64,000 nucleotides of DNA from Phycisphaerales bacterium (lineage in GTDB: Bacteria; Planctomycetota; Phycisphaerae; Phycisphaerales; UBA1924). The notes beneath the pieces are model-generated. The model had not been told where the DNA came from. It did no database searches and saw nothing but the letters and a program-made list of their open reading frames with translations. The stretch spans positions 58,392 through 122,391 of the forward strand of contig RECY01000017.1 in NCBI GenBank assembly GCA_007693785.1, read 5' to 3'. Below are positions 35,533-44,342 of this stretch, piece after piece. Every line of letters starts with the position of its first letter. Within the stretch, counting starts at the first letter, position 1. Position numbers and translations under genes: made by a program.

Positions 35533-36168
35533 ATGCGGACCGGGCGCAAGATCGCGGAGACCATCCACTTCGTCGCCTTGGGCGTGTGGCTCGGGGCGAT
35601 CCTGACCACGGGCATGGGGGCCGCGATGCTGTTCCCCACCGTGCGTGACCTGGCGCCCTCGGCTCCCAAGTTCGCCGAGTACACCGGCGAGCACTGGCGG
35701 ATCGTCGCCGGGCACGTCGGCGCGGGGCTCTTTCTCAACGCCGACGTCGTGCAGTTCGTCTGCGCGTTCGTCGCGATCTTCACCGCCGGCGTCAGTGTCA
35801 TCCTCATGGGACGGAACTGGCGCACGCTCGGCACCGGGGGGCGCATGGTGCTGCTGAGCTGCGCGCTGACGGCCTTCAGCTACGGGTTCTTCATCCACAC
35901 GCCGCAGGCGAACGCCCACCTCGTCGCCTATTGGCAGGCCGCCGAGGCGGGCGACCTGGAGACCGCGACCGCCGAGCAGCGGGCGTTTGCCGCGATGCAC
36001 CCGACCTCGACGACGATCCTCGGGCTGACGGCCTTCAGCGTGCTGGGGGCGATGTCGGTCGGGCTCTTTTCCGCCATGGGCCCGCCGGCCGCGAACCGCG
36101 TCGTGCGTCAGACGAATGCCAGCCCCCTCGAAACCCCGAGCCTCGCGCGCACGCCGGGGCGGCCGTGA
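35533..36168 (+). CDS. DUF4149-like four-span membrane protein
   Basis: 211 residues, ATG 35533. Predicted spans: IHFVALGVWLGAILTTGMGA (11-30), FVCAFVAIFTAGVSVIL, MVLLSCALTAFSYGFF and TTILGLTAFSVLGAMSVGLF. Short polar loops join them, and the C-terminus is a short polar tail. The layout resembles DUF4149-type proteins, but the match is by eye. Its stop overlaps the nth start by one base (TGATG), implying co-transcription with nth. Confidence 0.72.
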   Translation: MRTGRKIAETIHFVALGVWLGAILTTGMGAAMLFPTVRDLAPSAPKFAEYTGEHWRIVAGHVGAGLFLNADVVQFVCAFVAIFTAGVSVILMGRNWRTLGTGGRMVLLSCALTAFSYGFFIHTPQANAHLVAYWQAAEAGDLETATAEQRAFAAMHPTSTTILGLTAFSVLGAMSVGLFSAMGPPAANRVVRQTNASPLETPSLARTPGRP

Positions 36169-37007
36169 TGAGCAAGAAGCCCGCGCCGCGCTCGCTCGCG
36201 CCAACCAGTCCGAAGCAAGCGAGCTCAAAAAAACTGAGCTCGAAAAAGCCAGGCTCCAAAACAACCAGCCCAAAGACCGTCCAGAAAACGCCCGCACGCC
36301 CCGCCGCCAACCCGCGAGGGCTGGGTGACATCCCGTTCCCGCTGCCGCAGGTGGAAGCGAGCGAGAAGCGGCGGGCGCGTCGCCTGCTGGCGATGCTGGA
36401 CGAGCACTACCCGGACGCGATCTGCGAGCTGGACTACACGACCCCGCACGAGCTGCTGGTCGCGACGATCCTGAGCGCGCAGGCGACCGACGTCGGCGTG
36501 AACAAGGCGACGCCGGCGCTGTTTGCGCGCTTCCCGACGCCCGGCGATTACGCCGTCGCGACGCCGGAAGAGATCGAGCCCTACATCCGCACCATCGGGC
36601 TCTTTCGCAACAAGGCCAAGGCGATCCACGCCGCGATGACCGAGGTCGTCACACGCTTCGGCGGCCAGGTCCCGCGCACGATGGACGAGCTGCTCACGCT
36701 CCGCGGCGTGGCGCGCAAGACCGCCAACGTCGTCCTCGGCAACGCCTACGGCGTCCACGTCGGCTTCGTCGTCGACACCCACATCGAACGTCTCAGCAAA
36801 CGCTTCGCTCTCTGCGAAGCGGGCGACACCGTGCAAGCGGTCGAACGCAGGCTCATGGCCCTGTTCCCGCGCGATCGCTGGACCGACGCGAGCCACATGA
36901 TCATCTGGCACGGGCGACGCGCCTGCACCGCACGCGGCAACGGACCGTGCAGCGACCACCCCATCTGCAAACGCTTCGGCGCCCGCTGCGACCGCGCCCG
37001 AAGCTGA
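36168..37007 (+). CDS. nth: Endonuclease III
   Basis: 279 residues. It removes oxidised pyrimidines and nicks at the abasic site. The core is TTPHELLVATILSAQATDVG, the hairpin LRGVARKTANVVLGNAYG with catalytic Lys, and FVVDTHIERLSKRF with catalytic Asp. The Fe-S ligands are at the C-terminus (HGRRACTARGNGPC, then SDHPICKRFGARC) with spacing C-x7-C-x5-C-x6-C instead of the common C-x6-C-x2-C-x5-C. A ~45-residue Lys/Ser/Pro-rich leader (SSKKLSSKKPGSKTT) precedes the fold. The start ATG 36168 is coupled to the upstream stop. Confidence 0.94.
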   Translation: MSKKPAPRSLAPTSPKQASSKKLSSKKPGSKTTSPKTVQKTPARPAANPRGLGDIPFPLPQVEASEKRRARRLLAMLDEHYPDAICELDYTTPHELLVATILSAQATDVGVNKATPALFARFPTPGDYAVATPEEIEPYIRTIGLFRNKAKAIHAAMTEVVTRFGGQVPRTMDELLTLRGVARKTANVVLGNAYGVHVGFVVDTHIERLSKRFALCEAGDTVQAVERRLMALFPRDRWTDASHMIIWHGRRACTARGNGPCSDHPICKRFGARCDRARS

Positions 37008-37022
37008 TCGCCTCGCGAGCGC

Positions 37023-37961
37023 TCAGTCCCGGTCGCCCTCGTTGCCGGGCGATCCGCCGCCCTCGCGCTCGCCCCGCTGCTCCTGCGCCTCGCGCTGCAT
37101 GCGCTGCAGCTCCTCGAAACGGGCCTGGACCGCCTCGGGGCGGGTCCAGTCGGGGTCGGCATCGAGCTCGTGATCCACGGTGCGATAGGTCAGCGTCGTG
37201 ACCGAGGTGGGCGTGGTCTGCACGACGCGGCGCGGGAAGAGCGGGCCGTCGTCCCCGACCGGGCGGTAGTCCTCGAGCTGCACGAGCATCATCCCCTGCT
37301 CCTCGCCCACGCTCTGCACGGTCTGGAAGACGGTCGCGAGCCCGGACTCGGCGTCGAAGATCACCGCGCCGGGCTTGCCGAAGCGCGTCTGATACGCGAC
37401 GCGGTACGCCGGCTCGTCGTTAACCATCACGCGCTCCACGTCGCCGAAAGCCGCGTACCGCTTTTCGTAATCGGCCTCGCCGTAGAACTGCGCGCTCAGC
37501 GCCAGGTCGATCAGCTGCGGGCCCAGCACGATCTCGTACCGACCTTCCGACGACGAGGCCCACCCGATCTCGCCGTCGAAGACGGTCACGATCGACGGCT
37601 GCCCGGGCACGTTGAGCTCGAACCGGAGCTTGTCCGGCGCTTCCTGAACCATCTGCAAGCGGGCGCGGAAGGTCTGCCCGCCGGGCTGGCTCGGCACCAT
37701 CTCAAACCGCCCGGTCAAACGGCGCGTGGTCGGCGCAAACACCTTGTCGCGCCCGCCGATCGCCTCGATGTGACGCTCGAACAAATCCTGAGGCGACGGG
37801 AGCGCGTCGCCCGCCGTCGTGGGCGCAACCTCGGGCACGTCCCCCATCCCACCCGCGGGATCATCCCCGGCCCAGGCCCAGCCGCCCAGGCACGCGAGCC
37901 CCGCAACGAGCAACAAGGGGCGGGCGGAACGGGGCGAAGCGGATCGGCGACCGGGCATCAT
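37023..37961 (-). CDS. LolA-like exported protein
   Basis: 312 residues from ATG 37961, preceded by GAGGAGA. The signal peptide is SARPLLLVAGLACLGGWAWA. The mature part reads as a LolA/LolB-type half-barrel: RRLTGRFEMVPSQPGGQTFR, ARLQMVQEAPDKLRFELNVP and VTVFDGEIGWASSSEGRYEI, with the typical strands used by lipoprotein-sorting and lipid-carrier proteins. The last ~45 residues are charged and disordered (REAQEQRGEREGGGS). A periplasmic lipid-binding role is inferred from the fold. It converges with nth. Confidence 0.72.
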   Translation of the reverse strand: MMPGRRSASPRSARPLLLVAGLACLGGWAWAGDDPAGGMGDVPEVAPTTAGDALPSPQDLFERHIEAIGGRDKVFAPTTRRLTGRFEMVPSQPGGQTFRARLQMVQEAPDKLRFELNVPGQPSIVTVFDGEIGWASSSEGRYEIVLGPQLIDLALSAQFYGEADYEKRYAAFGDVERVMVNDEPAYRVAYQTRFGKPGAVIFDAESGLATVFQTVQSVGEEQGMMLVQLEDYRPVGDDGPLFPRRVVQTTPTSVTTLTYRTVDHELDADPDWTRPEAVQARFEELQRMQREAQEQRGEREGGGSPGNEGDRD

Positions 37962-38225
37962 GCGTGCTCTCCTCAATACGCGGCCAACCGAGCGGGCTGC
38001 CGACAGGTTCGGTGGACATTCGGCGAGCGGGCTCGCGCGGCGAACTCAAGAGAGGGTACGTCGGTTCCGCCAACGCGTTCGCTCAACGTGAACCACACGA
38101 ATCCAAGGCCCTCCCGAGGCGGGGGCCCACCGGCGTGGCCTCAAAACGGGATGAACGCGGGAGCCCCGGCGTGGTCGTATCGGGCGGCGGGCTGGGCTCG
38201 CTCGCCGGCGCGGGGGCCTCGGAAA

Positions 38226-38299
38226 CGTGCCCGGAAGGACTCGAACCTTCAACCTCTGCCTTCGGAGGGCAGCGCTCTATCCAATTGAGCTACGGGCAC
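38226..38299 (-). tRNA. tRNA-Arg (anticodon CCG)
   Basis: Minus-strand cloverleaf: acceptor GTGCCCG/CGGGCAC with discriminator G, D arm GCTC...GAGC, anticodon stem CTGCC/GGCAG with loop CTCCGAA, T arm AAGG-TTCGAGT-CCTT. CCA is not encoded. Confidence 0.95.
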
Positions 38300-38438
38300 T
38301 CGCAAGCCCGATCGCCGGGCGCTCGCGAGCGGGCGTCCGGAAACCGGCAGAGCGGATGCTACGATCGCGCCGCCCCGAGGGCAACGCGCCGCCCCGTGTC
38401 GGCATGGTTTCCGCGCGGAGCGAGAGAGGCCCGGGCCT

Positions 38439-39734
38439 GTGGTGACGATCGAGCCGAGCCCTGTCGATCCCGCGTCCCCCCCGGCCGAGCCCGCCTCGGG
38501 GCCCCGTCGCGGGGCGACGCCGCTCTGGGCGGTCCTGACTTTCACCTTCGCCAACAGCCTCGGGACCGGGGTGGTGACCAGCGGGATCTTCTTCCTGACC
38601 CGGTCGGCGTACGGGTTTGGCGACGCTGCCAACTACACGCTCGCGATCGTGTTCGCCGCGATGTACATCGCCGGCGCGGTCGCGGTGGGCCCGCTTTTGA
38701 CCCGCCTGGCGCGCCGTTCCGACGCGGTGACGCACCGCGGGGTGGTCGTCGGGATCATGCTGGTGCTCGCGATCGCCTGCGTGCTCCCGCTCGGGGCGTC
38801 CCGGTGGGGCGCGGGCGGGTCGACGTGGGCGGTCTGGGCGCTGGCGGTGGTGTACGGGCCGCTGACCGGGAGCCTCTGGCCGATCGTCGAGGCGTACCTC
38901 TCGGGCGAACGCCGGGGCGCGGTGCTCCGGGCGGCGACGGGTTGGTTCAACATCGTCTGGGCGGGGGCGCTGGTCTTCGCCTTCTGGGTGATGGCGCCGC
39001 ACGTCGCCGAGCGCCCGCTGGCGATCGTCGCCGCCCTCGGGCTGGTCCACCTGGGCTCGATCCCGCTCATGGCGGCGTTCACGCGCGATCCTGGGCGCCA
39101 CGTCGACACCCCGGTCGACCACGAGCCCCACCCGCCGGTCTACCGGGACCTGCTCCGGTGCTGCCGAGTCCTGCTCCCGCTGAGCTACGTCCTCTACGCC
39201 TCGGTCGGGCCCTTCATGCCGGGGGCCCTGGATCGGCTCAGCGTCGCGACGCACTGGCAGACGCCGATCACCGCGACCTGGATGACCACCCGCGTGGTCG
39301 TCTTCGCGATCATGGGGCGGTGGCACGGGTGGCAGGGGCGGTGGTCGGCGATCGCCTTCGGCGCGGCAGCGCTCCTGCTCGGCTACGCGGTCGTCGTGCT
39401 CGCGCCGCGCCTCGCGGGCGAGGGCACGCCGGGCGTCGTGGCCCTGATCCTCGGGCTCGGGGTCTTCGGCGTCGGGATGGGCGTCATTTACGCCGCCGCG
39501 TTGTATTACGCCCTCGAAGTCGGGCGAGCGGAAGTCGCCGCGGGCGGGGCGCACGAGGCATTGATCGGGCTGGGCTACCTGCTCGGGCCGGGCGTCATGC
39601 TGCTGGGTACCGGGGCGGTCGCCCTCGGCTGGGTTCAAGCCACCTCGTTCGAGGGGTTCGTGCTCCTGGCGATGGCGCTGGTCACCCTTGGCGCGGTCGG
39701 CGTGATCGGACGCAACCTCACCCGGGCCCGCTGA
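38439..39734 (+). CDS. Major facilitator superfamily-type transporter
   Basis: 431 residues with about eleven to twelve hydrophobic spans (LWAVLTFTFANSLGTGVVTS, YTLAIVFAAMYIAGAVAVGP, GVVVGIMLVLAIACVLPLGA, ending FEGFVLLAMALVTLGAVGV). A cytoplasmic loop after span two has LLTRLARRSDAVTHRG, which resembles the MFS loop GxLxDRxGRR in position. The substrate cannot be inferred. The start is one of two adjacent GTG codons (38439 or 38442), both after GAGAGAGG. The gene is followed by ~290 bp without a recognised feature. Confidence 0.82.
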   Translation: MVTIEPSPVDPASPPAEPASGPRRGATPLWAVLTFTFANSLGTGVVTSGIFFLTRSAYGFGDAANYTLAIVFAAMYIAGAVAVGPLLTRLARRSDAVTHRGVVVGIMLVLAIACVLPLGASRWGAGGSTWAVWALAVVYGPLTGSLWPIVEAYLSGERRGAVLRAATGWFNIVWAGALVFAFWVMAPHVAERPLAIVAALGLVHLGSIPLMAAFTRDPGRHVDTPVDHEPHPPVYRDLLRCCRVLLPLSYVLYASVGPFMPGALDRLSVATHWQTPITATWMTTRVVVFAIMGRWHGWQGRWSAIAFGAAALLLGYAVVVLAPRLAGEGTPGVVALILGLGVFGVGMGVIYAAALYYALEVGRAEVAAGGAHEALIGLGYLLGPGVMLLGTGAVALGWVQATSFEGFVLLAMALVTLGAVGVIGRNLTRAR

Positions 39735-40021
39735 GACGATACTCAGGGAAAACACTGGGTAACTGGATGGGCGTATGGGGTGAGGTGTTCGGGTGCATCC
39801 CTACCCGGGCGTCGCAACCGTCGCGTCGGGGGCCCGATACCACCCGATCGAGCGTTCGGGCGTTCCGCGGGCTGAACCGTGCCCGCGAATCGGACCGATG
39901 CACCCGTGCCCCGGGCGGGCGTGGTGTCCTGATGCGGACGCCGCGTGCCGCCTCGGCAGGCGGTGCAGCGGTTGGCGACGCGAGCTAGGCTCGGCACGGG
40001 TTGAGGTTTATCGGAGACACC

Positions 40022-42292
40022 ATGCAGCACAGGAAGATGACCCGTTGGCGTTCGACCGTGGCGCTGGGCGCAGCCGCGTTGATGACGGCCGGCGTCGCGA
40101 TCGCGGGCGCCGCCGAGGCGGGCGAAGGGCGCGGCGGGGAGCCGCGTCTGTCCGAGGCTTGGGCCCAGAGCGTGTGGACGCTGGCGCGGGACAACCGCGG
40201 GGCGGCTCTGGAGCAGGCGTTGCGTGACGTCCCGGAGGCGCCGGTCGCCGGGATGGACGAGATCCGCCTGCAGAGCTCGCGTCTTCTGGATCGGTACGCG
40301 CAGCGTGACGCGCGACAGGCCGAGCAGGTCGCCGAGGCACGCGCCGCGATGGCCGACCACCTCACCCGCTGGCGTGAGGAGGGCTCGAACCTGGCGATCG
40401 GCGAGGCGCTCCGCTCGGCTGTGGAGTTGAGCCTGCTGGTCGAGGAGAAGGACCATCTGCTGCGCGAGCCGCAGGTGCAGGAACTGATCCGCATCGCCGA
40501 GCGTGCCGCCCGCGACGCGGAGTCGAGCGGGGACTGGCTCGTCGCGAGCGAGCTGTTCTACCGCCTGCACGTGCTGCTCGAGGAGCAGCGGACGTACCAC
40601 GACGACTCGATGCGCCAGTCCAAGCGTCTGGCGATGCTGCGCTTGTACGTGCCCGAACGGTTCTGGGAGCTCCGCAACGCCCGTCGCCTCGCGGAGGACC
40701 AGTCCCCGCTCCCGCCGTACAACGCGGTCGGGGACAGCTACCGCGACAAGATCGCGGGCGTGGACCGGGGCGTGATCTCGCGGGCGCTGCAGCGCGCCGC
40801 CGACGGGCACGTCGAGGGCGCGACGATGGCGAGCCTGCTCGAGGGCGGGCTGAACGCGGTGGAGACGTTCGCGACCACCGCGGACCTGGCCGCCGCGTTC
40901 CCGCGCCTTGGCGACCAGCGTGCGGTCAAGCAGTTCACGGACGGGCTCACCCGCGAGCGCGCCAAGATCGCCGGCTCGCCCATGCGCCTCGGCGTCAGCG
41001 AGTCCAACAACCTTCTGAACAACGTGCTCGAGCTCAACCGACGCACCCTCGGCATCCCCGAGGAAGCGATCCTCCACGCCTTCGGCAACGGGGCGATGGG
41101 GCAGCTCGACGAGTTCAGCGCCATCATCTGGCCCGACGAGCTCGCCCGCTTCCAACGCTCGATCGACGGCGCGTTCATCGGCGTCGGCATCCAGATCCAG
41201 ATGGACGAGCTGTTCAACATCAAGGTCGTCACGCCCATCGAGGGCACCCCCGCCCAGCGGGCCGGCATCCGCGCCGGCGACCTGATCAAGAAAGTCAACG
41301 GCGAGGTCACCGCGGGCTTCACGCTCGACCAGGCGGTGGACTTGATCACCGGGCCCGCCGGCACCCGCGTCGTCCTCACCATCGAGCGCGAAGACGCGAA
41401 CGGGGTGCCCCGCGAGATCGAGGTCCCCATCGTTCGCGATCGCATCGAACTCCGCACGGTCAAGGGCTGGCGGAAGGACGGCGTCGCCGAGGACGACTGG
41501 GACTGGTTCATCGATTCCTCCCGCGGGATCGGGTACATCCGCCTGACCCAGTTCACCGAGAACACCACGCGCGACTTCGATCATGCGGTTGTGGAGATGA
41601 AGGCCGACGGGCTCCGCGGGCTCATCCTCGACCTGCGCTACAACCCCGGCGGACGCCTCGACCAGGCGGTCAACATCGCGAACCGCTTCATCGACGACGG
41701 CCCGATCGTCACCGTCCACGACGCGGCCGACCGTCGCCTCAACAGCGAACGCGCCCGGCGCGGGCGGGCCACGCTCCAGGGCATCCCGGTCATTGTGCTG
41801 GTCAACGAGAACTCGGCCTCGGCGAGCGAGATCGTCAGCGGCGCGATCCAGGACTACGCGACCCAGGGACGCATCGACGCGATCGTCCTGGGCGATCGCA
41901 CCTTTGGCAAGGGGAGCGTGCAGAACGTCTGGCCGCTCGGGCCTGTCAGCGCCATGAAGCTCACGACGCAGTACTACAAGCTCCCGCTGGGTCGCCTGAT
42001 CCACCGTCGCCCGGGCGACGTGACCTGGGGCGTCGAGCCGGACCTGATCGTGAAGATGCTCCCGAGCCAGATGCTCGAGAGCCTGGAGATCCGCCTCTCG
42101 GCCGACGTCCTGCCCATGGACGAGCACGGGAACATCGTCGAAGACGCCAACCGGCGCGACCCGAGCGAGCTGCTCGACGACGGGCACGACCTCCAGCTCC
42201 ATACCGCCTTGGTGCTGCTCCAAGCCCGCGGGCTGCCGAACAGCCGGGACACCCGCCACACCATGCAGCGGCCCGCGGGCGTCCCCAACTGA
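40022..42292 (+). CDS. S41 family C-terminal processing protease with PDZ domain
   Basis: 756 residues from ATG 40022 (GGAG upstream). The signal peptide is STVALGAAALMTAGVAIAGA. A long helical N-terminal region (~60-380) is followed by a PDZ domain near 385-455 (IEGTPAQRAGIRAGDLIKKV, then NGEVTAGFTLDQAVDLI). The S41 catalytic domain follows: GIGYIRLTQFTENTTRDF, LRGLILDLRYNPGGRLDQAV, catalytic Ser in NENSASASEIVSGAI and catalytic Lys in FGKGSVQNVWPL. It is a periplasmic tail-specific protease, probably trimming or degrading envelope proteins. It is followed by its own terminator. Confidence 0.92.
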   Translation: MQHRKMTRWRSTVALGAAALMTAGVAIAGAAEAGEGRGGEPRLSEAWAQSVWTLARDNRGAALEQALRDVPEAPVAGMDEIRLQSSRLLDRYAQRDARQAEQVAEARAAMADHLTRWREEGSNLAIGEALRSAVELSLLVEEKDHLLREPQVQELIRIAERAARDAESSGDWLVASELFYRLHVLLEEQRTYHDDSMRQSKRLAMLRLYVPERFWELRNARRLAEDQSPLPPYNAVGDSYRDKIAGVDRGVISRALQRAADGHVEGATMASLLEGGLNAVETFATTADLAAAFPRLGDQRAVKQFTDGLTRERAKIAGSPMRLGVSESNNLLNNVLELNRRTLGIPEEAILHAFGNGAMGQLDEFSAIIWPDELARFQRSIDGAFIGVGIQIQMDELFNIKVVTPIEGTPAQRAGIRAGDLIKKVNGEVTAGFTLDQAVDLITGPAGTRVVLTIEREDANGVPREIEVPIVRDRIELRTVKGWRKDGVAEDDWDWFIDSSRGIGYIRLTQFTENTTRDFDHAVVEMKADGLRGLILDLRYNPGGRLDQAVNIANRFIDDGPIVTVHDAADRRLNSERARRGRATLQGIPVIVLVNENSASASEIVSGAIQDYATQGRIDAIVLGDRTFGKGSVQNVWPLGPVSAMKLTTQYYKLPLGRLIHRRPGDVTWGVEPDLIVKMLPSQMLESLEIRLSADVLPMDEHGNIVEDANRRDPSELLDDGHDLQLHTALVLLQARGLPNSRDTRHTMQRPAGVPN

Positions 42293-42340
42293 GCCCCGCC
42301 CCCTTCTTCCACGTAGGCAGGCCCCTCTGAAAACCACCGA

Positions 42341-42373
42341 CGCGTCCGCCTCACCGGGGCGGACGCGTTTTTT
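42341..42373 (+). terminator. Rho-independent terminator of the S41 protease gene
   Basis: CGCGTCCGCC / GGCGGACGCG with a seven-base loop and a T-run, 49 bases after the stop codon. Confidence 0.9.
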
Positions 42374-42544
42374 CTGCGCCCACCCGGATTTCCCGACGAA
42401 CCGGATGCAAGAACAGGCCCGGCGGCGACCGATGCCACCTATCGTTCTCGGAGCCGACCGCCGGGGGCCTCCGGGGCTCCACGCGGATCCGGCCTACCCC
42501 GATCCGGGGCCCCCTCACGACGCACCACTCCGCCCGGAGACACC

Positions 42545-43630
42545 ATGGCCCAAGCCACCACCGACCGCCCGAGCCTCAGCAGCCAGCTCCCCGACAAGAC
42601 GCTGACCAAGTGGCTCTACGACATGCAGCTCATCCGCGAATTCGAGACGCGGACCGCCCAGGCCTATCAGCAGGCCAAGATCGGCGGGTTCTGCCACATC
42701 TACACCGGGCAGGAGGCGTGTGCCGTGGGCACCATCGCCTGCCTGGACGCCAAGGACCCGGTGATCACCGCCTACCGCGACCACGGTCACGCGCTGGCGC
42801 GCGGGATGGACCCGAAGGCGTGCATGGCCGAGATGTTCGGCAAGCTCCCCGGCTGCGCCAAGGGCAAGGGCGGGTCGATGCACATGTTCGACAAGCCGAA
42901 CCACCTCTACGGCGGGCACGGGATCGTCGGTGCGCAGACGCCGCTCGGGGCCGGGCTCGCCTTCGCCGACCGCTACCGCTGGGAGGTATTGGGTAAGGGC
43001 AGCAAGCAGGTCAGCCTCTGCTACCTGGGCGACGGCGCGCTCAACCAGGGCGCGTTCCACGAGGCGCAGAACCTCGCCGGGCTGCTCAATCTGCCGGTGA
43101 TCTACATCGTCGAGAACAACGGCTACAGCATGGGCACCTCGATCGAACGCGGCACCACCATGGCCGACCAGCTCACGCTGAAGGCCAAGGGCTACGGCAT
43201 CAAGGGGATCGAGATCGACGGGATGTCGATCATGGACGTGTACGACGCCTTCAAGCCGTTGGTGGATGAGTGCCGCGACCTGCAGCGACCGGGGTTTGTC
43301 GACCTGAAGACCTACCGGTACCAGGGGCACTCGATGTCCGACCCGCAGAAGTACCGCACCAAGGAGGAGGTCGAAGACGCGAAGGAGCGCGACTCGATCG
43401 CCAACCTCGCCAGCCACCTGATGCAGGAGCGCGGGTGCCTGAGCGAGGACGACTGGAAGGCGATGCAGAAGGAGATCCGCGACATCGTGAAGGAATCGGT
43501 GGACTTCGCCGAAGCCGCGGAGGCCCCGAGCGTGGAAGAGGAGCTGTACAGCGACGTATTCATCCACCCGCTGCCCAACCTGAGCCCGAGCGGCGCGTAC
43601 ACGCACGGATCGAAGAACCCGCTGCTGTAA
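42545..43630 (+). CDS. pdhA: Pyruvate dehydrogenase E1 component, alpha subunit
   Basis: 361 residues. With the beta subunit it decarboxylates pyruvate using thiamine diphosphate. The TPP motif is complete: GDGALNQGAFHEAQNLAGLL to YIVENN. Other E1-alpha hallmarks: YRDHGHALARGMDP, KGKGGSMHMF, GHGIVGAQTPLGAGLA, and the phosphorylation-loop-like YRYQGHSMSDPQKYRTKEEV. The start ATG 42545 opens the operon, with a terminator upstream. The expected partner pdhB is not next; a toxin-antitoxin pair lies between. Confidence 0.96.
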   Translation: MAQATTDRPSLSSQLPDKTLTKWLYDMQLIREFETRTAQAYQQAKIGGFCHIYTGQEACAVGTIACLDAKDPVITAYRDHGHALARGMDPKACMAEMFGKLPGCAKGKGGSMHMFDKPNHLYGGHGIVGAQTPLGAGLAFADRYRWEVLGKGSKQVSLCYLGDGALNQGAFHEAQNLAGLLNLPVIYIVENNGYSMGTSIERGTTMADQLTLKAKGYGIKGIEIDGMSIMDVYDAFKPLVDECRDLQRPGFVDLKTYRYQGHSMSDPQKYRTKEEVEDAKERDSIANLASHLMQERGCLSEDDWKAMQKEIRDIVKESVDFAEAAEAPSVEEELYSDVFIHPLPNLSPSGAYTHGSKNPLL

Positions 43631-43670
43631 CCAAAATCAGACCCAGCATTGCAGCTTGGAGAGACGCCCG

Positions 43671-43973
43671 TTGCCCGCACTGCCGATCGATCACGAACGA
43701 CTCGCCGAGGTCTGCCGCAAGTGGCGGATCGCGGAACTGTCGCTCTTCGGCTCGGCGCTTCGCGAGGATTTCGGGGCGGACTCGGACGTGGACCTGCTAG
43801 CGGTGTTCGAGCCGGCTGCGCGTGTGAGCCTGTGGGATTGGCCGCAGATCGAGGACGACTTTGCCGCGATCTTTGGCGGGCGCAAGGTCGACTTTGTGGA
43901 GCGTAAATCCCTCCGCAACCCGTTCGTTCGTCACCGAGTGCTCACAACCAGGCGGGTCGTCTATGCCGCCTGA
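43671..43973 (+). CDS. mntA: MntA-type nucleotidyltransferase antitoxin
   Basis: 100 residues from TTG 43671, which has GGAGAG upstream. The minimal nucleotidyltransferase signature GSX10DXD is exact: G27-S28, ten residues, D39-V40-D41 (FGSALREDFGADSDVDLL). A third Asp follows in GRKVDFVERK. MntA proteins AMPylate the tyrosine next to the HepT active site and so silence the toxin. The gene overlaps hepT by 11 bases, the usual layout. It lies 40 bases after pdhA in the same direction and so is presumably carried on the pdh transcript. Confidence 0.9.
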   Translation: MPALPIDHERLAEVCRKWRIAELSLFGSALREDFGADSDVDLLAVFEPAARVSLWDWPQIEDDFAAIFGGRKVDFVERKSLRNPFVRHRVLTTRRVVYAA

Positions 43974-44319
43974 CTATCACGCGTTTATCTGGGATATGCG
44001 CGAGCATCTGCTCATGATCGAGCGTCTGACACATGGACTGACACTCGCCGATGTGCTTGGCGATGACGCGAGGCGGCTGGCCGTCGAGCGATGCATCATG
44101 ATCGTCGGCGAAGCTGCGAATCGTGTGCCCAGACACGATCGAGAACGCCACCCCGAGATTCCCTGGGACGGGATCGTCCGACAGCGCAACGTCCTCGCGC
44201 ACATGTATGGCGGGCTCGACTGGGATCGCCTCTGGGGCATCGTCGAAACCCACGCCCCCGCCCTCCGTGCCCAGCTCGACGCGATCGTCATCGAACCACC
44301 CACTGAGCCCAACACCTGA
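43963..44319 (+). CDS. hepT: HepT-type ribonuclease toxin
   Basis: 118 residues from ATG 43963 inside the end of mntA. HEPN-family features: helical core, VERCIMIVGEAANRVPR, and the R-x4-H-x-Y motif at R75-H80-Y82 (RNVLAHMYGGLD), which holds the RNase residues and the Tyr modified by MntA. The motif is intact, so the toxin is probably active. The stop is 23 bases before pdhB. I see no inverted repeats flanking the pair, so how it entered the operon is unclear. Confidence 0.9.
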   Translation: MPPDYHAFIWDMREHLLMIERLTHGLTLADVLGDDARRLAVERCIMIVGEAANRVPRHDRERHPEIPWDGIVRQRNVLAHMYGGLDWDRLWGIVETHAPALRAQLDAIVIEPPTEPNT

Positions 44320-44342
44320 CCCCCAGCCCCGAGACCCAAGCC

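Noticed and set aside
39743..42337. 864-residue minus-strand frame over the S41 protease
   Set aside because: Shadow frame; the plus strand has signal peptide, PDZ and catalytic motifs.
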